Shown here in pieces: positions 8,110-16,163 of a stretch of 64,000 bases of DNA; positions within the stretch are counted from its first letter, which is position 1, and the number at the start of each line of letters is the position of its first letter. This stretch comes from Belnapia mucosa (GTDB lineage Bacteria > Pseudomonadota > Alphaproteobacteria > Acetobacterales > Acetobacteraceae). Location: the NCBI RefSeq assembly GCF_016775475.1, contig NZ_JAEUXJ010000007.1, positions 124,001 through 188,000 of the forward strand, written 5' to 3'. The notes beneath the pieces are model-generated. The model saw only the letters and a list, made by a program, of their open reading frames with translations, did not search any database and was not told the DNA's origin. The position numbers and the translations under genes were made by a program.

Positions 8110-9285
8110 CTACTGGCTCCGCACCTGCCGGAAGGGCAGGTCGCGGTCCACCTCCGGCTCCCTCGGCAGGCCCAGCACCCGTTCGCCAATGATGTTGCGC
8201 TGGATCTGGTCGGTGCCGCCACCGATCGAGGTGAAATAGGCATTGAGGGTCAGGAAATTGGCATCCTCCGCACGGGGATGCTCCGGCCCTTCGAACAGGC
8301 TCTCCGGGCCGAGGATGGCGGTGCGCAGCCGCGCCTCCTCATGCAGGATGCGCGACATGGCGAGCTTGCCGAGGCTCATCAGGGGCGAGGAAGTGCCCTG
8401 CGCTAGGTCGGCCTTGGCCCGCGCCGTGTTGAGCGCGTTCAGCGCCCGATAGGCCAGCACCCGCGCCAGGTCCTGCCGCAGCACCGGATCGCCGAGCCGC
8501 CCGGCCTCCCGCGCCAGGGCGATCAGCGGCGGCTCGCCCGTGCCCTCCGCCACGCCGCTGCGCGGGCCGCGCGCTGCCTCCCCCATCACCGAGCGTTCAT
8601 AGGCCAGCGCGGTCTGCAGCACCGCCCAGCCCTGGCCCGGCTGGCCGAGCAGGTTCTCCTCGGGGATCAGCGCATCGGTCAGGAAGACCTCGTTGAAGCG
8701 GCTCTCGCCGGTGATCTGACGCAGCGGCCGCACCTCCACCCCCGGCTGGCGCATCGGGCAGAAGAAGAAGCTGATGCCCCGGTGCTTCGGCGCGTCCCAA
8801 TCGGTGCGGGCGACGAGCATCCCGTATTCCGCGACGGCGGCGTAGGAGGTCCAGACCTTCTGCCCGTTCACCACCCATTGCCCGTCCCGCCGCTCCGCCC
8901 GGCAGCGCAGACCGGCGAGGTCGGAGCCGGCATTGGGCTCGGAATAGAGCAGGCACATCGGCACCTCGCCGCGCAGCATGCGCAGCAGCAGCCTTTCCTT
9001 CAGCGCCTGGGTGCCGAAGGCGAGCAGGGTATTGGCATAGAGGTTGGTGCGGTCCTGCCCCGTGCCGGGCGCGCCGAGGGCGGCGAATTCCGCCTCGATG
9101 ATCCGCGCCTCGGCATCCGGCAGGGCGCGGCCGCCCCATTCGACCGGCCAGCGCGGCACCGCCCAGCGTGCCTCGACCACCTTGGCCAGCCAGGCGCGGG
9201 CGGCGGCCTCATCCGCGGCGGGGCCGGTCCAATGGGCGGCAAGCCAGGCGCGGACCTCGTCCCGCAATGCGTCGGTCATGCTCAT
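8110..9285 (-). CDS. Acyl-CoA dehydrogenase, FadE-like (391 aa)
   Basis: These enzymes oxidise acyl-CoA thioesters to enoyl-CoA with FAD, passing electrons to ETF. Recognisable features are the FAD-binding LLYSEPNAGSDLAGLR near residue 115, GQKVWTSYA near 140, and the C-terminal GGGTDQIQRNIIGERVLGL of the family. It is the last gene of a leftward operon (12978 to 8110), and its start overlaps the stop of a second, smaller acyl-CoA dehydrogenase gene by four bases. Such pairs often form heteromeric enzymes acting on unusual acyl-CoAs. The operon partners are a split nitrile hydratase and an MFS carrier, so the acyl chain may derive from a nitrile-containing or branched compound; this is inference. 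Confidence 0.92.
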   Translation of the reverse strand: MSMTDALRDEVRAWLAAHWTGPAADEAAARAWLAKVVEARWAVPRWPVEWGGRALPDAEARIIEAEFAALGAPGTGQDRTNLYANTLLAFGTQALKERLLLRMLRGEVPMCLLYSEPNAGSDLAGLRCRAERRDGQWVVNGQKVWTSYAAVAEYGMLVARTDWDAPKHRGISFFFCPMRQPGVEVRPLRQITGESRFNEVFLTDALIPEENLLGQPGQGWAVLQTALAYERSVMGEAARGPRSGVAEGTGEPPLIALAREAGRLGDPVLRQDLARVLAYRALNALNTARAKADLAQGTSSPLMSLGKLAMSRILHEEARLRTAILGPESLFEGPEHPRAEDANFLTLNAYFTSIGGGTDQIQRNIIGERVLGLPREPEVDRDLPFRQVRSQ

Positions 9286-10391
9286 GCTCCCAGCGCCTGG
9301 AGATAGCGCTCGCGGTGCCAGGCCGGGGCGCCGAGCAATTGCACATCGGCCCGTGCCCGGCGGAGATAGAGATGCGCCGGGTGGTCCCAGGTGAAGGCGA
9401 TGCCGCCATGCATCTGGATGGCGGTGGCGGCGATGGTGGCGAAGGCCTCGGCGCAGGCGAAGCCGGCGAGATGGACCGCGGCGCCGGCCCCCACCGCGCG
9501 CCCCTCCAGCGCCTCGGCGGCATGGCGGGCGGCGGAGATGGCGCTTTCGGCTTCCAGCAGCAGGTCGGCCGCCATGTGCTTGATGGCCTGGAAGCTGCCG
9601 ATCGGCCGGCCGAATTGGATGCGGGTCTTGGCGTACTCGACCGTCATCTCCAGCACCCGCCGCCCGGCGCCGGCCTGTTCCCCGGCCATTGCCACCTGGG
9701 CGAGGTCGAGCGCCGCCTCCACCGCCGCCCAGCCCGGCCGCCCACCCAGCCGCCGCGCCGGGGCGCCGGTGAAGCGGATCTCGGCGATGCGCAGGCTGTG
9801 GTCGAAGCAGGGCAGCGCCGCGACCACCAGGCCGGCGGCGCGTGGATCGGCCTCGAAGACGGCGATGCCCTCGGCGGTGCGGGCGGCGACCAGCAGCAGG
9901 TCGGCATTCTGCCCGTGCAGGACGAAGGAGGCGGTGCCGGAGAGGGTCCAGCCCCCGCCGTCCGGCACGGCCTCGACCGCCACGCCCGCCTCGGTCCAGC
10001 TCCCGGCCGGCCCGGTGATGGCCGCGGCGGCGATGCGGGAGCCATCGGCGATCCCCGGCAACAGCCGCGCCGCCGTCGCCTCATCGCCGAGCGCCGCGAC
10101 CAGCCCCGCCGCCAGCACCCCGCTGCCGAGCAGCGGGCCGGGCAGCAGTGCCGCTCCCACCTCCTCCATGGCGAGTTCCAGCGCCACCGGCCCGGCACCG
10201 GTGCCGCCATGCGCGGCCTCGACGACCAGCCCGACCAGGCCGAGCTCGGCGAGCTGCCGCCAGAGGGTGGGGTCGTAGCCCGCCGGCGTCTCCATCACGC
10301 GCCGCAGCTCGGCCTCACCGGCACGGGCGGCGAGCAGCCGCCGGAGCTGGTCCCGGAAGGCGAGCGCCTCCTCCCTGCCGATGCCGGCCAT
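9282..10391 (-). CDS. Acyl-CoA dehydrogenase, smaller partner (369 aa)
   Basis: This 369-residue acyl-CoA dehydrogenase family protein has an alpha-helical N domain, a middle beta domain (about 115-220) and the C-terminal helical segment AKTRIQFGRPIGSFQAIKHM typical of the family near 255-275. The FAD-binding TxPxAGSD motif is degenerate here (TGPAGSWTE), unlike its 391-residue neighbour. That asymmetry is common when two dehydrogenase subunits form a heterodimer with one complete active site. The gene overlaps its downstream partner by ATGA and follows the MFS gene by three bases. It belongs to the nitrile hydratase-MFS-dehydrogenase operon. Confidence 0.88.
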   Translation of the reverse strand: MAGIGREEALAFRDQLRRLLAARAGEAELRRVMETPAGYDPTLWRQLAELGLVGLVVEAAHGGTGAGPVALELAMEEVGAALLPGPLLGSGVLAAGLVAALGDEATAARLLPGIADGSRIAAAAITGPAGSWTEAGVAVEAVPDGGGWTLSGTASFVLHGQNADLLLVAARTAEGIAVFEADPRAAGLVVAALPCFDHSLRIAEIRFTGAPARRLGGRPGWAAVEAALDLAQVAMAGEQAGAGRRVLEMTVEYAKTRIQFGRPIGSFQAIKHMAADLLLEAESAISAARHAAEALEGRAVGAGAAVHLAGFACAEAFATIAATAIQMHGGIAFTWDHPAHLYLRRARADVQLLGAPAWHRERYLQALGA

Positions 10392-10394
10392 GCC

Positions 10395-11741
10395 TTACCC
10401 TCCCCTGGAGCCCCGCCCACCGCGCAGCAGGCTGAACAGCGCGGCGGCCAGGGCGAAGCAGGCCCCCGCCGCGATCGCCAGCTTCGGCCCGCCGCCGGTC
10501 TGGAAGGCCAGCGCCACCAGCGTGGTGCCGAGGGCCTGGCCGAACAGCCGCGCCGTCGCCTGCATCCCGCCCGCCCCGCCGCTGCGCGCCTTGGGCGCAG
10601 CGGAGAGCATGGTGCGGTTGTTCGGCGTCTGGAAGAAGCCGAATCCGAAGCCCCCCAGCGCGACGGCGAGGCCGAGCAGGACCACCGAGGCATCCCCCGG
10701 CAGCAGCACCAGCGCCAGCAGTGCCACCGCCAGCACCGAGCCGCCGAACATGCAGAGCCGCGAGGTCGGCATCCGGTCCGAGAGCCGCCCGGCCCAGGGG
10801 GCCGAGAAGGCGAGGGCCAGCGGCCAGGGCGTCATCATCAGCCCGGTCGTCACCTGCGGATGGCCGTTGCTGGTGAAATGGAAGGGCAGGGAGACGAAGC
10901 CCAGCGCCCAGGCCGCGAAGGCGCAGACCGAGGCGATGACCGAGAAGCCGACCGAGGGCAGCCGCAGCAGGTCGAGCGGCAGCAGCGGGGTCGGCGTCGC
11001 CAGGTCCCGCCGCACCAGCGCCACCGCCGCCAGCAGCCCCGCCACGAGGCAGGCCGCGGCCAGCCAGGGCATCGCCAGCACCAGATCGGCGCCGAGGAAG
11101 ACCAGGGCGAAGGCAACCGCCGCCAGCCCCGCCGCCACCCCATCGAAGCGGCGATTCGCCCGCGGCGTCTCGGGCAGGGTCAGGGCGCCGATGACGATGC
11201 CGGCGATGCCGAGCGGCACATTGACCGCGAAGAGCAGAGGCCAGGGACCGAGGGCGAGGATCGCCGAGCCGATGGTCGGCCCCGCCGCCGCGGAGGCGGC
11301 GACGGTCATGGCATTCACGCCGATGGCGCGGCCCAGCTCCCGCCCCGGATAGGTGTAGCGGACCAGCCCCGCCGTCAGCGCCATCACCGCCGAGGCACCG
11401 AGCCCCTGCACCACCCGCGCCGCGACCAGCAGGGGGAAGGAGGGCGCGAGCGCACAGCCGAGCGAGGCGCAGACATAGAGCACCATGCCGGCCAGGAAGA
11501 CCCGGCGGAAACCCAGGATCTCGGCCAGCGAGGCGAAGGAGATCAGCGTCGAGACCACGACGATCTGATAACCATTGGTCAGCCAGATCACGCTGGCCGG
11601 GCCGACGCCGAGATCCTGCGCGATGGCCGGCAGCGCCACATTGACCATGGCAGTGTCGAGCACGGTGACGACGATGGAGACCAGGATCGCCGCGACCGCC
11701 AGGGTGCGGCGCGGCTGTGGCAGTCCGTCCTGCGGAATCAT
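10395..11741 (-). CDS. MFS transporter, drug:H+ antiporter (DHA2-like)
   Basis: This 448-residue integral membrane protein has about 12-14 hydrophobic helices. The early motif VLDTAMVNVALPAIAQDLG in helix 1, WLTNGY in helix 2 and ARVVQGLGASAVMAL in helix 4 are signatures of the EmrB/QacA branch, which exports small hydrophobic compounds by proton antiport. It lies between the split nitrile hydratase genes (36 bp upstream) and two acyl-CoA dehydrogenase genes (three bases downstream) in one direction, so it probably imports the substrate or exports a product of that pathway. Direction of transport cannot be read from sequence alone. Confidence 0.88.
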   Translation of the reverse strand: MIPQDGLPQPRRTLAVAAILVSIVVTVLDTAMVNVALPAIAQDLGVGPASVIWLTNGYQIVVVSTLISFASLAEILGFRRVFLAGMVLYVCASLGCALAPSFPLLVAARVVQGLGASAVMALTAGLVRYTYPGRELGRAIGVNAMTVAASAAAGPTIGSAILALGPWPLLFAVNVPLGIAGIVIGALTLPETPRANRRFDGVAAGLAAVAFALVFLGADLVLAMPWLAAACLVAGLLAAVALVRRDLATPTPLLPLDLLRLPSVGFSVIASVCAFAAWALGFVSLPFHFTSNGHPQVTTGLMMTPWPLALAFSAPWAGRLSDRMPTSRLCMFGGSVLAVALLALVLLPGDASVVLLGLAVALGGFGFGFFQTPNNRTMLSAAPKARSGGAGGMQATARLFGQALGTTLVALAFQTGGGPKLAIAAGACFALAAALFSLLRGGRGSRGG

Positions 11742-11777
11742 TCCCTGGCCTGGTCCCCGGCGTTTCCCGCCGGCAGC

Positions 11778-12380
11778 CTATTCCGCGGCGACAGCCACCG
11801 GAAGCCGCGGCAGGGCCACGCCCACCAGCACGTCCCGCGTGACGATGGCGGTGAGCTGGTCCTCGCTCCAGCCCTCGGTCCCCGCCGGGCGCATCGGCAG
11901 CACCATCCAGCGGTAGTCGGCGGTGCTGTCCACCACCCGCACCTGCGTCCCGGCCGGCAGGACGGTGCCCCATTCGGCCAGCACCGCGCGGGGCTCCCGC
12001 ACCGCCCGGGCGCGGTATTCGAAGGATTTGTACCAGTGCGGCGGGTAGCCCAGCACGGCGCGCGGGTAGCAGCTGCACAGGGTGCAGACGACCAGGTGAT
12101 GCAGCCCCGGCGCATCCTCGAGCACGCCGAGCGGTGGCGCGCCGGCCATGGAGACGCCCATCTGCTCGGCCGCCGTGGCGCCATCCGAGAGCAGCAGGCG
12201 GCGGTAATCGGCGTCGAGCCAGGCGCGGGCCACCATGCGGGCGCCGATTTCCGGGCTGGCGCGGTCGGTGCTGGCCTGGCGGGCGGCGATCTCCTCCTCG
12301 GTCACCAGGCCGCGCGCCGTCAGCGCCGCGACCAGCTTCTCGAGCTTCAGGAGGGATTCGGGGCGGGCGGGGGCGCTCAT
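11778..12380 (-). CDS. Nitrile hydratase alpha-type / thiocyanate hydrolase gamma-type catalytic subunit (cobalt motif)
   Basis: This 200-residue catalytic subunit carries the metal claw CTLCSC at residues 99-104. Threonine after the first cysteine is the mark of the cobalt type, whereas iron enzymes have serine. In active enzymes two of the cysteines are post-translationally oxidised. Nitrile hydratases convert nitriles to amides; the related SCNase converts thiocyanate to carbonyl sulfide and ammonia. The start at 12380 overlaps the upstream subunit gene by ATGA, preferred over an upstream in-frame start inside that gene. The companion beta subunit is split in two genes, as in SCNase, so the substrate could be a nitrile or thiocyanate. 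Confidence 0.9.
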   Translation of the reverse strand: MSAPARPESLLKLEKLVAALTARGLVTEEEIAARQASTDRASPEIGARMVARAWLDADYRRLLLSDGATAAEQMGVSMAGAPPLGVLEDAPGLHHLVVCTLCSCYPRAVLGYPPHWYKSFEYRARAVREPRAVLAEWGTVLPAGTQVRVVDSTADYRWMVLPMRPAGTEGWSEDQLTAIVTRDVLVGVALPRLPVAVAAE

Positions 12381-12691
12381 GCGGCCTCCTGGGTCGGGGT
12401 GGCGGTGGGCTCCAGCCAATGCTCGAAGATCTCGACCAGCAGGCTGTCGCCGGCCTCGCCTTCGGCCCAGATCGGCGGCTGGTCGAACAGCACGTGATAG
12501 AGGGCACGGCGCGGCGCCGGGCGGGCGAAGGCCAGGTCCTCGGGATTGGCGAAGCGGCCGAGCAGGCGGACCACCGTGCCCTCCCGACCGCGCAGATAAT
12601 GCGGCGTGCGGATATGGCAGGGGCCGCGGCGCTCCGGCCAGTCGTCCCGGACGCGGATGCGGGTGCCGGGAGAGAAGGCGGCCTCGCTCAC
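12377..12691 (-). CDS. Nitrile hydratase beta C-terminal-half subunit (ScnA-like)
   Basis: This 104-residue SH3-like barrel protein begins FSPGTRIRVRDDWP and contains PCHIRTPHYLRGREGTVVR and YHVLFDQPPIW, the hallmarks of the C-terminal half of nitrile hydratase beta. That half is normally fused to an N-terminal helical half; here the two halves are separate genes overlapping by four bases. The arrangement N-half, C-half, alpha equals the scnB-scnA-scnC order of thiocyanate hydrolase and of some three-subunit nitrile hydratases. It likely packs against the cobalt subunit and shapes the active-site pocket. Confidence 0.88.
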   Translation of the reverse strand: MSEAAFSPGTRIRVRDDWPERRGPCHIRTPHYLRGREGTVVRLLGRFANPEDLAFARPAPRRALYHVLFDQPPIWAEGEAGDSLLVEIFEHWLEPTATPTQEAA

Positions 12692-12978
12692 CGGAGGTCC
12701 TCCGGCGCGACCACGCCCTTCTCGACCATCAGCGTGCTGATCGAGGTGAGCCAGCGCTCGTAATAGGTCATGGTGAAGTAGTCGGCCTCGGGGATGCTCT
12801 CGATGCCCCGGCGCAGCTCATCGACCGTCATCATGCCCTTCTGGGCGAGGATCTGCCGCAGCGCATCGACCCGCTTGCCGAAGGCATCGGGCGGTGCCTC
12901 GTCGCGCTCGACCGGGGAGCAGCGGTAGCGGCTGGCACCGCCGAGGTCATGGATGGCAGGAGTGGGGGCGTCGCTCAT
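12688..12978 (-). CDS. Nitrile hydratase beta N-terminal-half subunit (ScnB-like)
   Basis: This 96-residue helical protein opens with IHDLGG after a short lead and contains YFTMTYYERWLTSISTLMVEKG, matching the N-terminal half of nitrile hydratase beta or the beta subunit of thiocyanate hydrolase. It is the first gene of the six-gene leftward operon, and its stop overlaps the C-half gene. The closest upstream sequence has no strong Shine-Dalgarno match, only a GAG-poor stretch, so translation may be weak or the promoter close by. It could alternatively act like a nitrile hydratase activator, but the paired C-half argues for a structural subunit. Confidence 0.82.
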   Translation of the reverse strand: MSDAPTPAIHDLGGASRYRCSPVERDEAPPDAFGKRVDALRQILAQKGMMTVDELRRGIESIPEADYFTMTYYERWLTSISTLMVEKGVVAPEDLR

Positions 12979-13019
12979 GGGACGAGAGGCTAGGGCGGGG
13001 CGGGCGTTCGCGTCCAGCC

Positions 13020-13940
13020 TCAGTCGCCCACCGCCTCATCCGCCGCCACGCCCCAGATCTCGGAGCGCTTGATCCAGCCGCGATAGTCGCCGACCCGGGC
13101 CTCGCACCAGGCGCTGCCGGCCTCGCAGCGGCGGAGGCTGCCGATGACGCCGGGGCGGAGCCGGGCGACGGGCTCTGACCCCTCCTCCGGCCGGCGGCGC
13201 AGCGCCCGCTCCTCGCCCTGCACCAGGAAGCTGCGGCGGGCAGTCAGCAGCGGCTTCTGCACCCAGCCCTCCGTACCCTCCGGGTCGCGGATGCGGCGCC
13301 AGGCCTGGTGCTCCTCGATGATCTGCACCGGCAGATCCTTCCGCTGATAGGTCCAGTCGATGCGGAAGCGGAGATCGGGCCCAACGCGCAGATTCACCTG
13401 GTTGGAGCCGAGCGCGGCATAGCGCGGCAGCGGCCGGCCGGTATCGGAGCCGACCGAGGGCTGGGGCGGCGGCGGTGGGGCAGCCGGGGCCACCGGCGGG
13501 ACAATGGCCGCCGCGGCGCCGGCGGCAGCCCCGGCCGCGGCCCCCGCGGCGGCGGCCGGGGCGCGGCGGCGCGGCGGCTGCTGGCCGGCGGCTGGTGGCG
13601 TGGCCGGGCGCGGGCTGGCGGTGGCGCCGGGGCGGGGCTGCACCGTCGGCGCCGGCGGCTTGGCGGTGCTGGCAGACGGGGCGGCGGGCGGCGTGGCCGG
13701 GCGGGGCGGGGCGGGGCTCGGCCGGGGCGGCGTGGCAGCCCCGGCGCGCGGCTGGCTCGGCTGCTGCGGCGCGGCCGGTGCGGGGGCATGCGCCGGCGCG
13801 GGGGCAGCCGGCGCGGCGCGGGGCGGCGGCAGGCTGCCCGGCTGGCCCAGGCTGCTTTGCGCCCAGGCGGAAGGGGCCCAGGCGGTGGGGGCCAGGGCCA
13901 GCCCGGAGAGCAGCAGGGCGAGGGGGCGGGGATGTATCAC
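13020..13940 (-). CDS. Secreted SH3-domain protein with long Ala/Pro-rich linker
   Basis: The GTG at 13940 gives a 306-residue protein with a signal peptide (PLALLLSGLALAPTAWA). About 125 residues of Ala/Pro/Arg-rich low-complexity linker follow, then a C-terminal bacterial SH3 pair: NQVNLRVGPDLRFRIDWTY near 188 and GWVQKPLLTARRSFLV near 230, with a final GDYRGWIKRSEIWGV. Such SH3_4 proteins are periplasmic and thought to bind cell-wall material. A longer frame start at 14048 would overlap the DsrE gene and bury the signal peptide, so it is rejected. It is co-directional with the DsrE and ThiF genes. The low-complexity linker length may vary between strains. Confidence 0.75.
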   Translation of the reverse strand: MIHPRPLALLLSGLALAPTAWAPSAWAQSSLGQPGSLPPPRAAPAAPAPAHAPAPAAPQQPSQPRAGAATPPRPSPAPPRPATPPAAPSASTAKPPAPTVQPRPGATASPRPATPPAAGQQPPRRRAPAAAAGAAAGAAAGAAAAIVPPVAPAAPPPPPQPSVGSDTGRPLPRYAALGSNQVNLRVGPDLRFRIDWTYQRKDLPVQIIEEHQAWRRIRDPEGTEGWVQKPLLTARRSFLVQGEERALRRRPEEGSEPVARLRPGVIGSLRRCEAGSAWCEARVGDYRGWIKRSEIWGVAADEAVGD

Positions 13941-13980
13941 GGGTCTGGCATGCCAAGCCGGGACCCCCGCGGTCAAGCTG

Positions 13981-14355
13981 CTATAGCGTGGCGATCTGGC
14001 CATCGCCGATGGCGGCGAGGAAGCTGGCCACCCCGGCGACCTCGACACCGGGCCGCAGCGCCGCGGCCTCCAGCGCCTCGGTCCGCAGCCCGGCCTCGCA
14101 GGCGATCATCCGCAGGCCGAGCTCCTCCGCCGCCTCGATCAGCGTGCCGATGCCGGCCACACCCGTCGCGGCGACCTCCGCCTCGCGCGGCTCGCGCAGG
14201 AGCGGCGCATCGGCCAGGAACAGCCGGCAGCCGGCATTGGTGGCGAAGAGCGTCACCTCCCGTCCCAGCGCCGCCGCCCCGGTCGCCAGCACCAGGGCGT
14301 AATGCGCCCGCTCATGCCCGCCCGAGATCAGCAGGATGCCGAGCGACCGGGCCAT
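13981..14355 (-). CDS. DsrE/DsrF-like sulfur-relay family protein
   Basis: The 124-residue protein has the DsrE-like alpha/beta fold: LGILLISGGHERAHYALVLATGAAALG at the start, then VTLFATNAGCRLFL and a C-terminal GVEVAGVASFLAAI. DsrE/TusD-like proteins carry persulfide sulfur or act as small peroxiredoxin-like factors. C58 (NAGC) and C90 (IACEAG) could be sulfur carriers, though the true family cysteine cannot be fixed by eye. Its start overlaps the ThiF/MoeB gene stop by one base, which supports a link to sulfur transfer onto a carrier protein. Confidence 0.75.
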   Translation of the reverse strand: MARSLGILLISGGHERAHYALVLATGAAALGREVTLFATNAGCRLFLADAPLLREPREAEVAATGVAGIGTLIEAAEELGLRMIACEAGLRTEALEAAALRPGVEVAGVASFLAAIGDGQIATL

Positions 14356-15155
14356 CAGGCGGCATGCGCCGAAAGGTCGTGGATCGTCGCCGCCTCGCCG
14401 CAGAGGGCACAGGCCGGGTCGCGGCGCAGGCGGATGGTGCGGAAGCGGGCATCCAGCGCATCCCAGAGCAGCAGCCGCCCCGACATCCCCTCGCCGATGC
14501 CGAGGATCTCCTTCAGCACCTCGGCGGCCTGGAGCGTGCCCATCACGCCGGTGACGGCGCCGAGCACCCCGGCCTCGGAACAGCTCGGCACCAGGCCCGG
14601 CGGCGGCGGCTCCGGGTGGAGGCAGCGATGGCAGGGATGCGGCGCGCCGAGATGCGACTTGAAGGTGGAAAGCTGTCCCTCGAAGCGCAGCACCGCGGCC
14701 GAGACCAGCGGCCGGCCGAGCAGGTGGCAGGCATCGCCGAGCAGGAAGCGGGTCGGGAAATTATCGGTGCCGTCGCAGACCAGATCGTAGCGGGGGATCT
14801 GATCCCGTGCCGTAGCCGCATCCATGCGGCGGGGATGTACCTCGACCCGGACTTCCGGATTGAGCCCGGCCAGGGTCTCGGCAGCGCTCTCAGCCTTGTT
14901 GCGGCCGATCCGGGCAGTGCTGTGGATCACTTGGCGCTGGAGGTTCGACAGCTCCAGCGCGTCGTGGTCGAGGATTCCGATCGTGCCGACGCCCGCCGCC
15001 GCCAGATAGAGCGCGAGCGGCGCCCCGAGCCCGCCCGCGCCGACCACCAGCACCCGCGCCGCCCGCAGCCGCGCCTGCCCGACCGCCCCCACATCCTGCA
15101 GCAGGATGTGGCGGGAATAGCGATGCAGCTCGGCATCGGAGAAATCGAGGTCCAT
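14355..15155 (-). CDS. HesA/MoeB/ThiF family adenylyltransferase
   Basis: These enzymes adenylate the C-terminal glycine of sulfur-carrier proteins (MoaD, ThiS) for molybdopterin or thiamine synthesis. The 266-residue protein begins DLDFSDAELHRYSRHILLQD, has the nucleotide-binding GAGGLG at 39-44, the catalytic arginine region NLQRQVIHST, DGTDNFPTRF, and two zinc-binding Cys pairs (CHRC near 180 and CALC near 251). It is 1 bp from the DsrE gene. The start at 15155 puts the conserved RYSRHILL at residue 13, as in MoeB. The exact carrier is not present in the window, so MoeB and ThiF remain equal candidates. Confidence 0.88.
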   Translation of the reverse strand: MDLDFSDAELHRYSRHILLQDVGAVGQARLRAARVLVVGAGGLGAPLALYLAAAGVGTIGILDHDALELSNLQRQVIHSTARIGRNKAESAAETLAGLNPEVRVEVHPRRMDAATARDQIPRYDLVCDGTDNFPTRFLLGDACHLLGRPLVSAAVLRFEGQLSTFKSHLGAPHPCHRCLHPEPPPPGLVPSCSEAGVLGAVTGVMGTLQAAEVLKEILGIGEGMSGRLLLWDALDARFRTIRLRRDPACALCGEAATIHDLSAHAA

Positions 15156-15186
15156 CCCCCGCATATGGGCCGGGGGCGTTCCGGCC

Positions 15187-16149
15187 TCAATCGGCAAAGG
15201 CGCCGGCGGCCTGGATGATCGGCCGCCAGCGCGCCACCTCCTCGGCCAGGAAGCGGCGGTGGAAGGCGATGCTGGCGCGCTCCTCCGTCGCCGGCGCGGT
15301 CGCCAGCTCGGCGAAGCGGCGGCGGAGCGTCCCGTCCCGCATCGCCATCCGCAGCGCGGCCGAGAGCGCCTCCTGCACCTCCGCCGGCGTGCCGGCCGGG
15401 GCATACATCGCATGCCAAGTGGTCATGACCAGCGCCGGGAAGCCGGCCTCCGTCGTGGTCGGCAGGTCCGGCAGCTCGGCCAGCCGGGCCGTGCTGGTGA
15501 CGGCGTAGGAGGCGATGCGGTTGTCCTTGATGAAGGGCACCGTGTTGGTCGCCTGGTCGCAGAGCAGGTCGAGCCGCCCCGCCATCAGCTCGGCGATGGC
15601 CGGGCCGGTGCCGCGGAAGGCAATCGTCGTCGCCCGGGCCCCGGCCGCCTGCTGCAACAGCACGCCGCAGAGATGCGCGGCGGAGCCGAGCCCGGCATGG
15701 GCGAGGTTCAGCCGGTCCCCGCCCTCGCGCAGCGCGGCGATATAGCTGCGGAGATCGGTCGCCGGGAAGCCCGGCTTGGCGACGAAGGTCATCGCCGCGT
15801 CGGAGACGAGGCCGAGCGGCGCGAAGCTCTCCAGCACGTCATAGGGCAGCTTGCGATAGAGCGTGGCGCTGGCGGCGAAGCCGATATTGTTGACCAGCAG
15901 CGTATAGCCGTCCGGCCGCGCCTGGGCGGCGCGCTGCGGCCCGACCAGGGAGCCGCCGATCGCCTCCACCACCACCGGCTGGGGCAGGGCGCGGCCCAGC
16001 GCATCGGCGAGGATGCGGGTGATCGTATCGGTCGGCCCACCCGCGGCGCCGGCGGCGACGATGGTGATGGGACGGCTGGGGAAGGGCTGCGCCCCGGCGG
16101 TGCCGAGGCCGGCGAGGAGCAGGAGGCAGGCAAGACGGAGGATGGCCAT
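15187..16149 (-). CDS. Bug-family tripartite tricarboxylate transporter receptor
   Basis: This 320-residue periplasmic binding protein has a cleavable signal peptide (LACLLLLAGLGTAGAQ), followed by the Bug-family opening PSRPITIVAAGAAGGPTDT, DGYTLLVNNIG and LPYDVLESFAPL. The standard APGG motif reads AAGAAGG here, so the carboxylate-binding loop may differ. Downstream of the receptor on the same strand lies the ThiF gene 31 bp away; upstream, 14 bp off, is a ketopantoate-reductase-like gene, so the three may share a transcript. No TctA/TctB membrane genes are close, which is usual for the many orphan Bug proteins of this group. Confidence 0.88.
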   Translation of the reverse strand: MAILRLACLLLLAGLGTAGAQPFPSRPITIVAAGAAGGPTDTITRILADALGRALPQPVVVEAIGGSLVGPQRAAQARPDGYTLLVNNIGFAASATLYRKLPYDVLESFAPLGLVSDAAMTFVAKPGFPATDLRSYIAALREGGDRLNLAHAGLGSAAHLCGVLLQQAAGARATTIAFRGTGPAIAELMAGRLDLLCDQATNTVPFIKDNRIASYAVTSTARLAELPDLPTTTEAGFPALVMTTWHAMYAPAGTPAEVQEALSAALRMAMRDGTLRRRFAELATAPATEERASIAFHRRFLAEEVARWRPIIQAAGAFAD

Positions 16150-16163
16150 GGCGTCGCGCTCCC

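Noticed and set aside
9168..12497. Open reading frame of about 1100 codons on the plus strand
   Set aside because: It lies antisense to the acyl-CoA dehydrogenase, MFS and nitrile hydratase genes, is rich in Arg, Gly, Gln and His and has no family motifs. Long antisense frames are expected in GC-rich DNA.
13500..13790. Tandem-repeat array in the SH3 gene
   Set aside because: The sequence is low-complexity Ala/Pro/Arg coding DNA without a fixed repeat unit or period; it reads as a protein linker.
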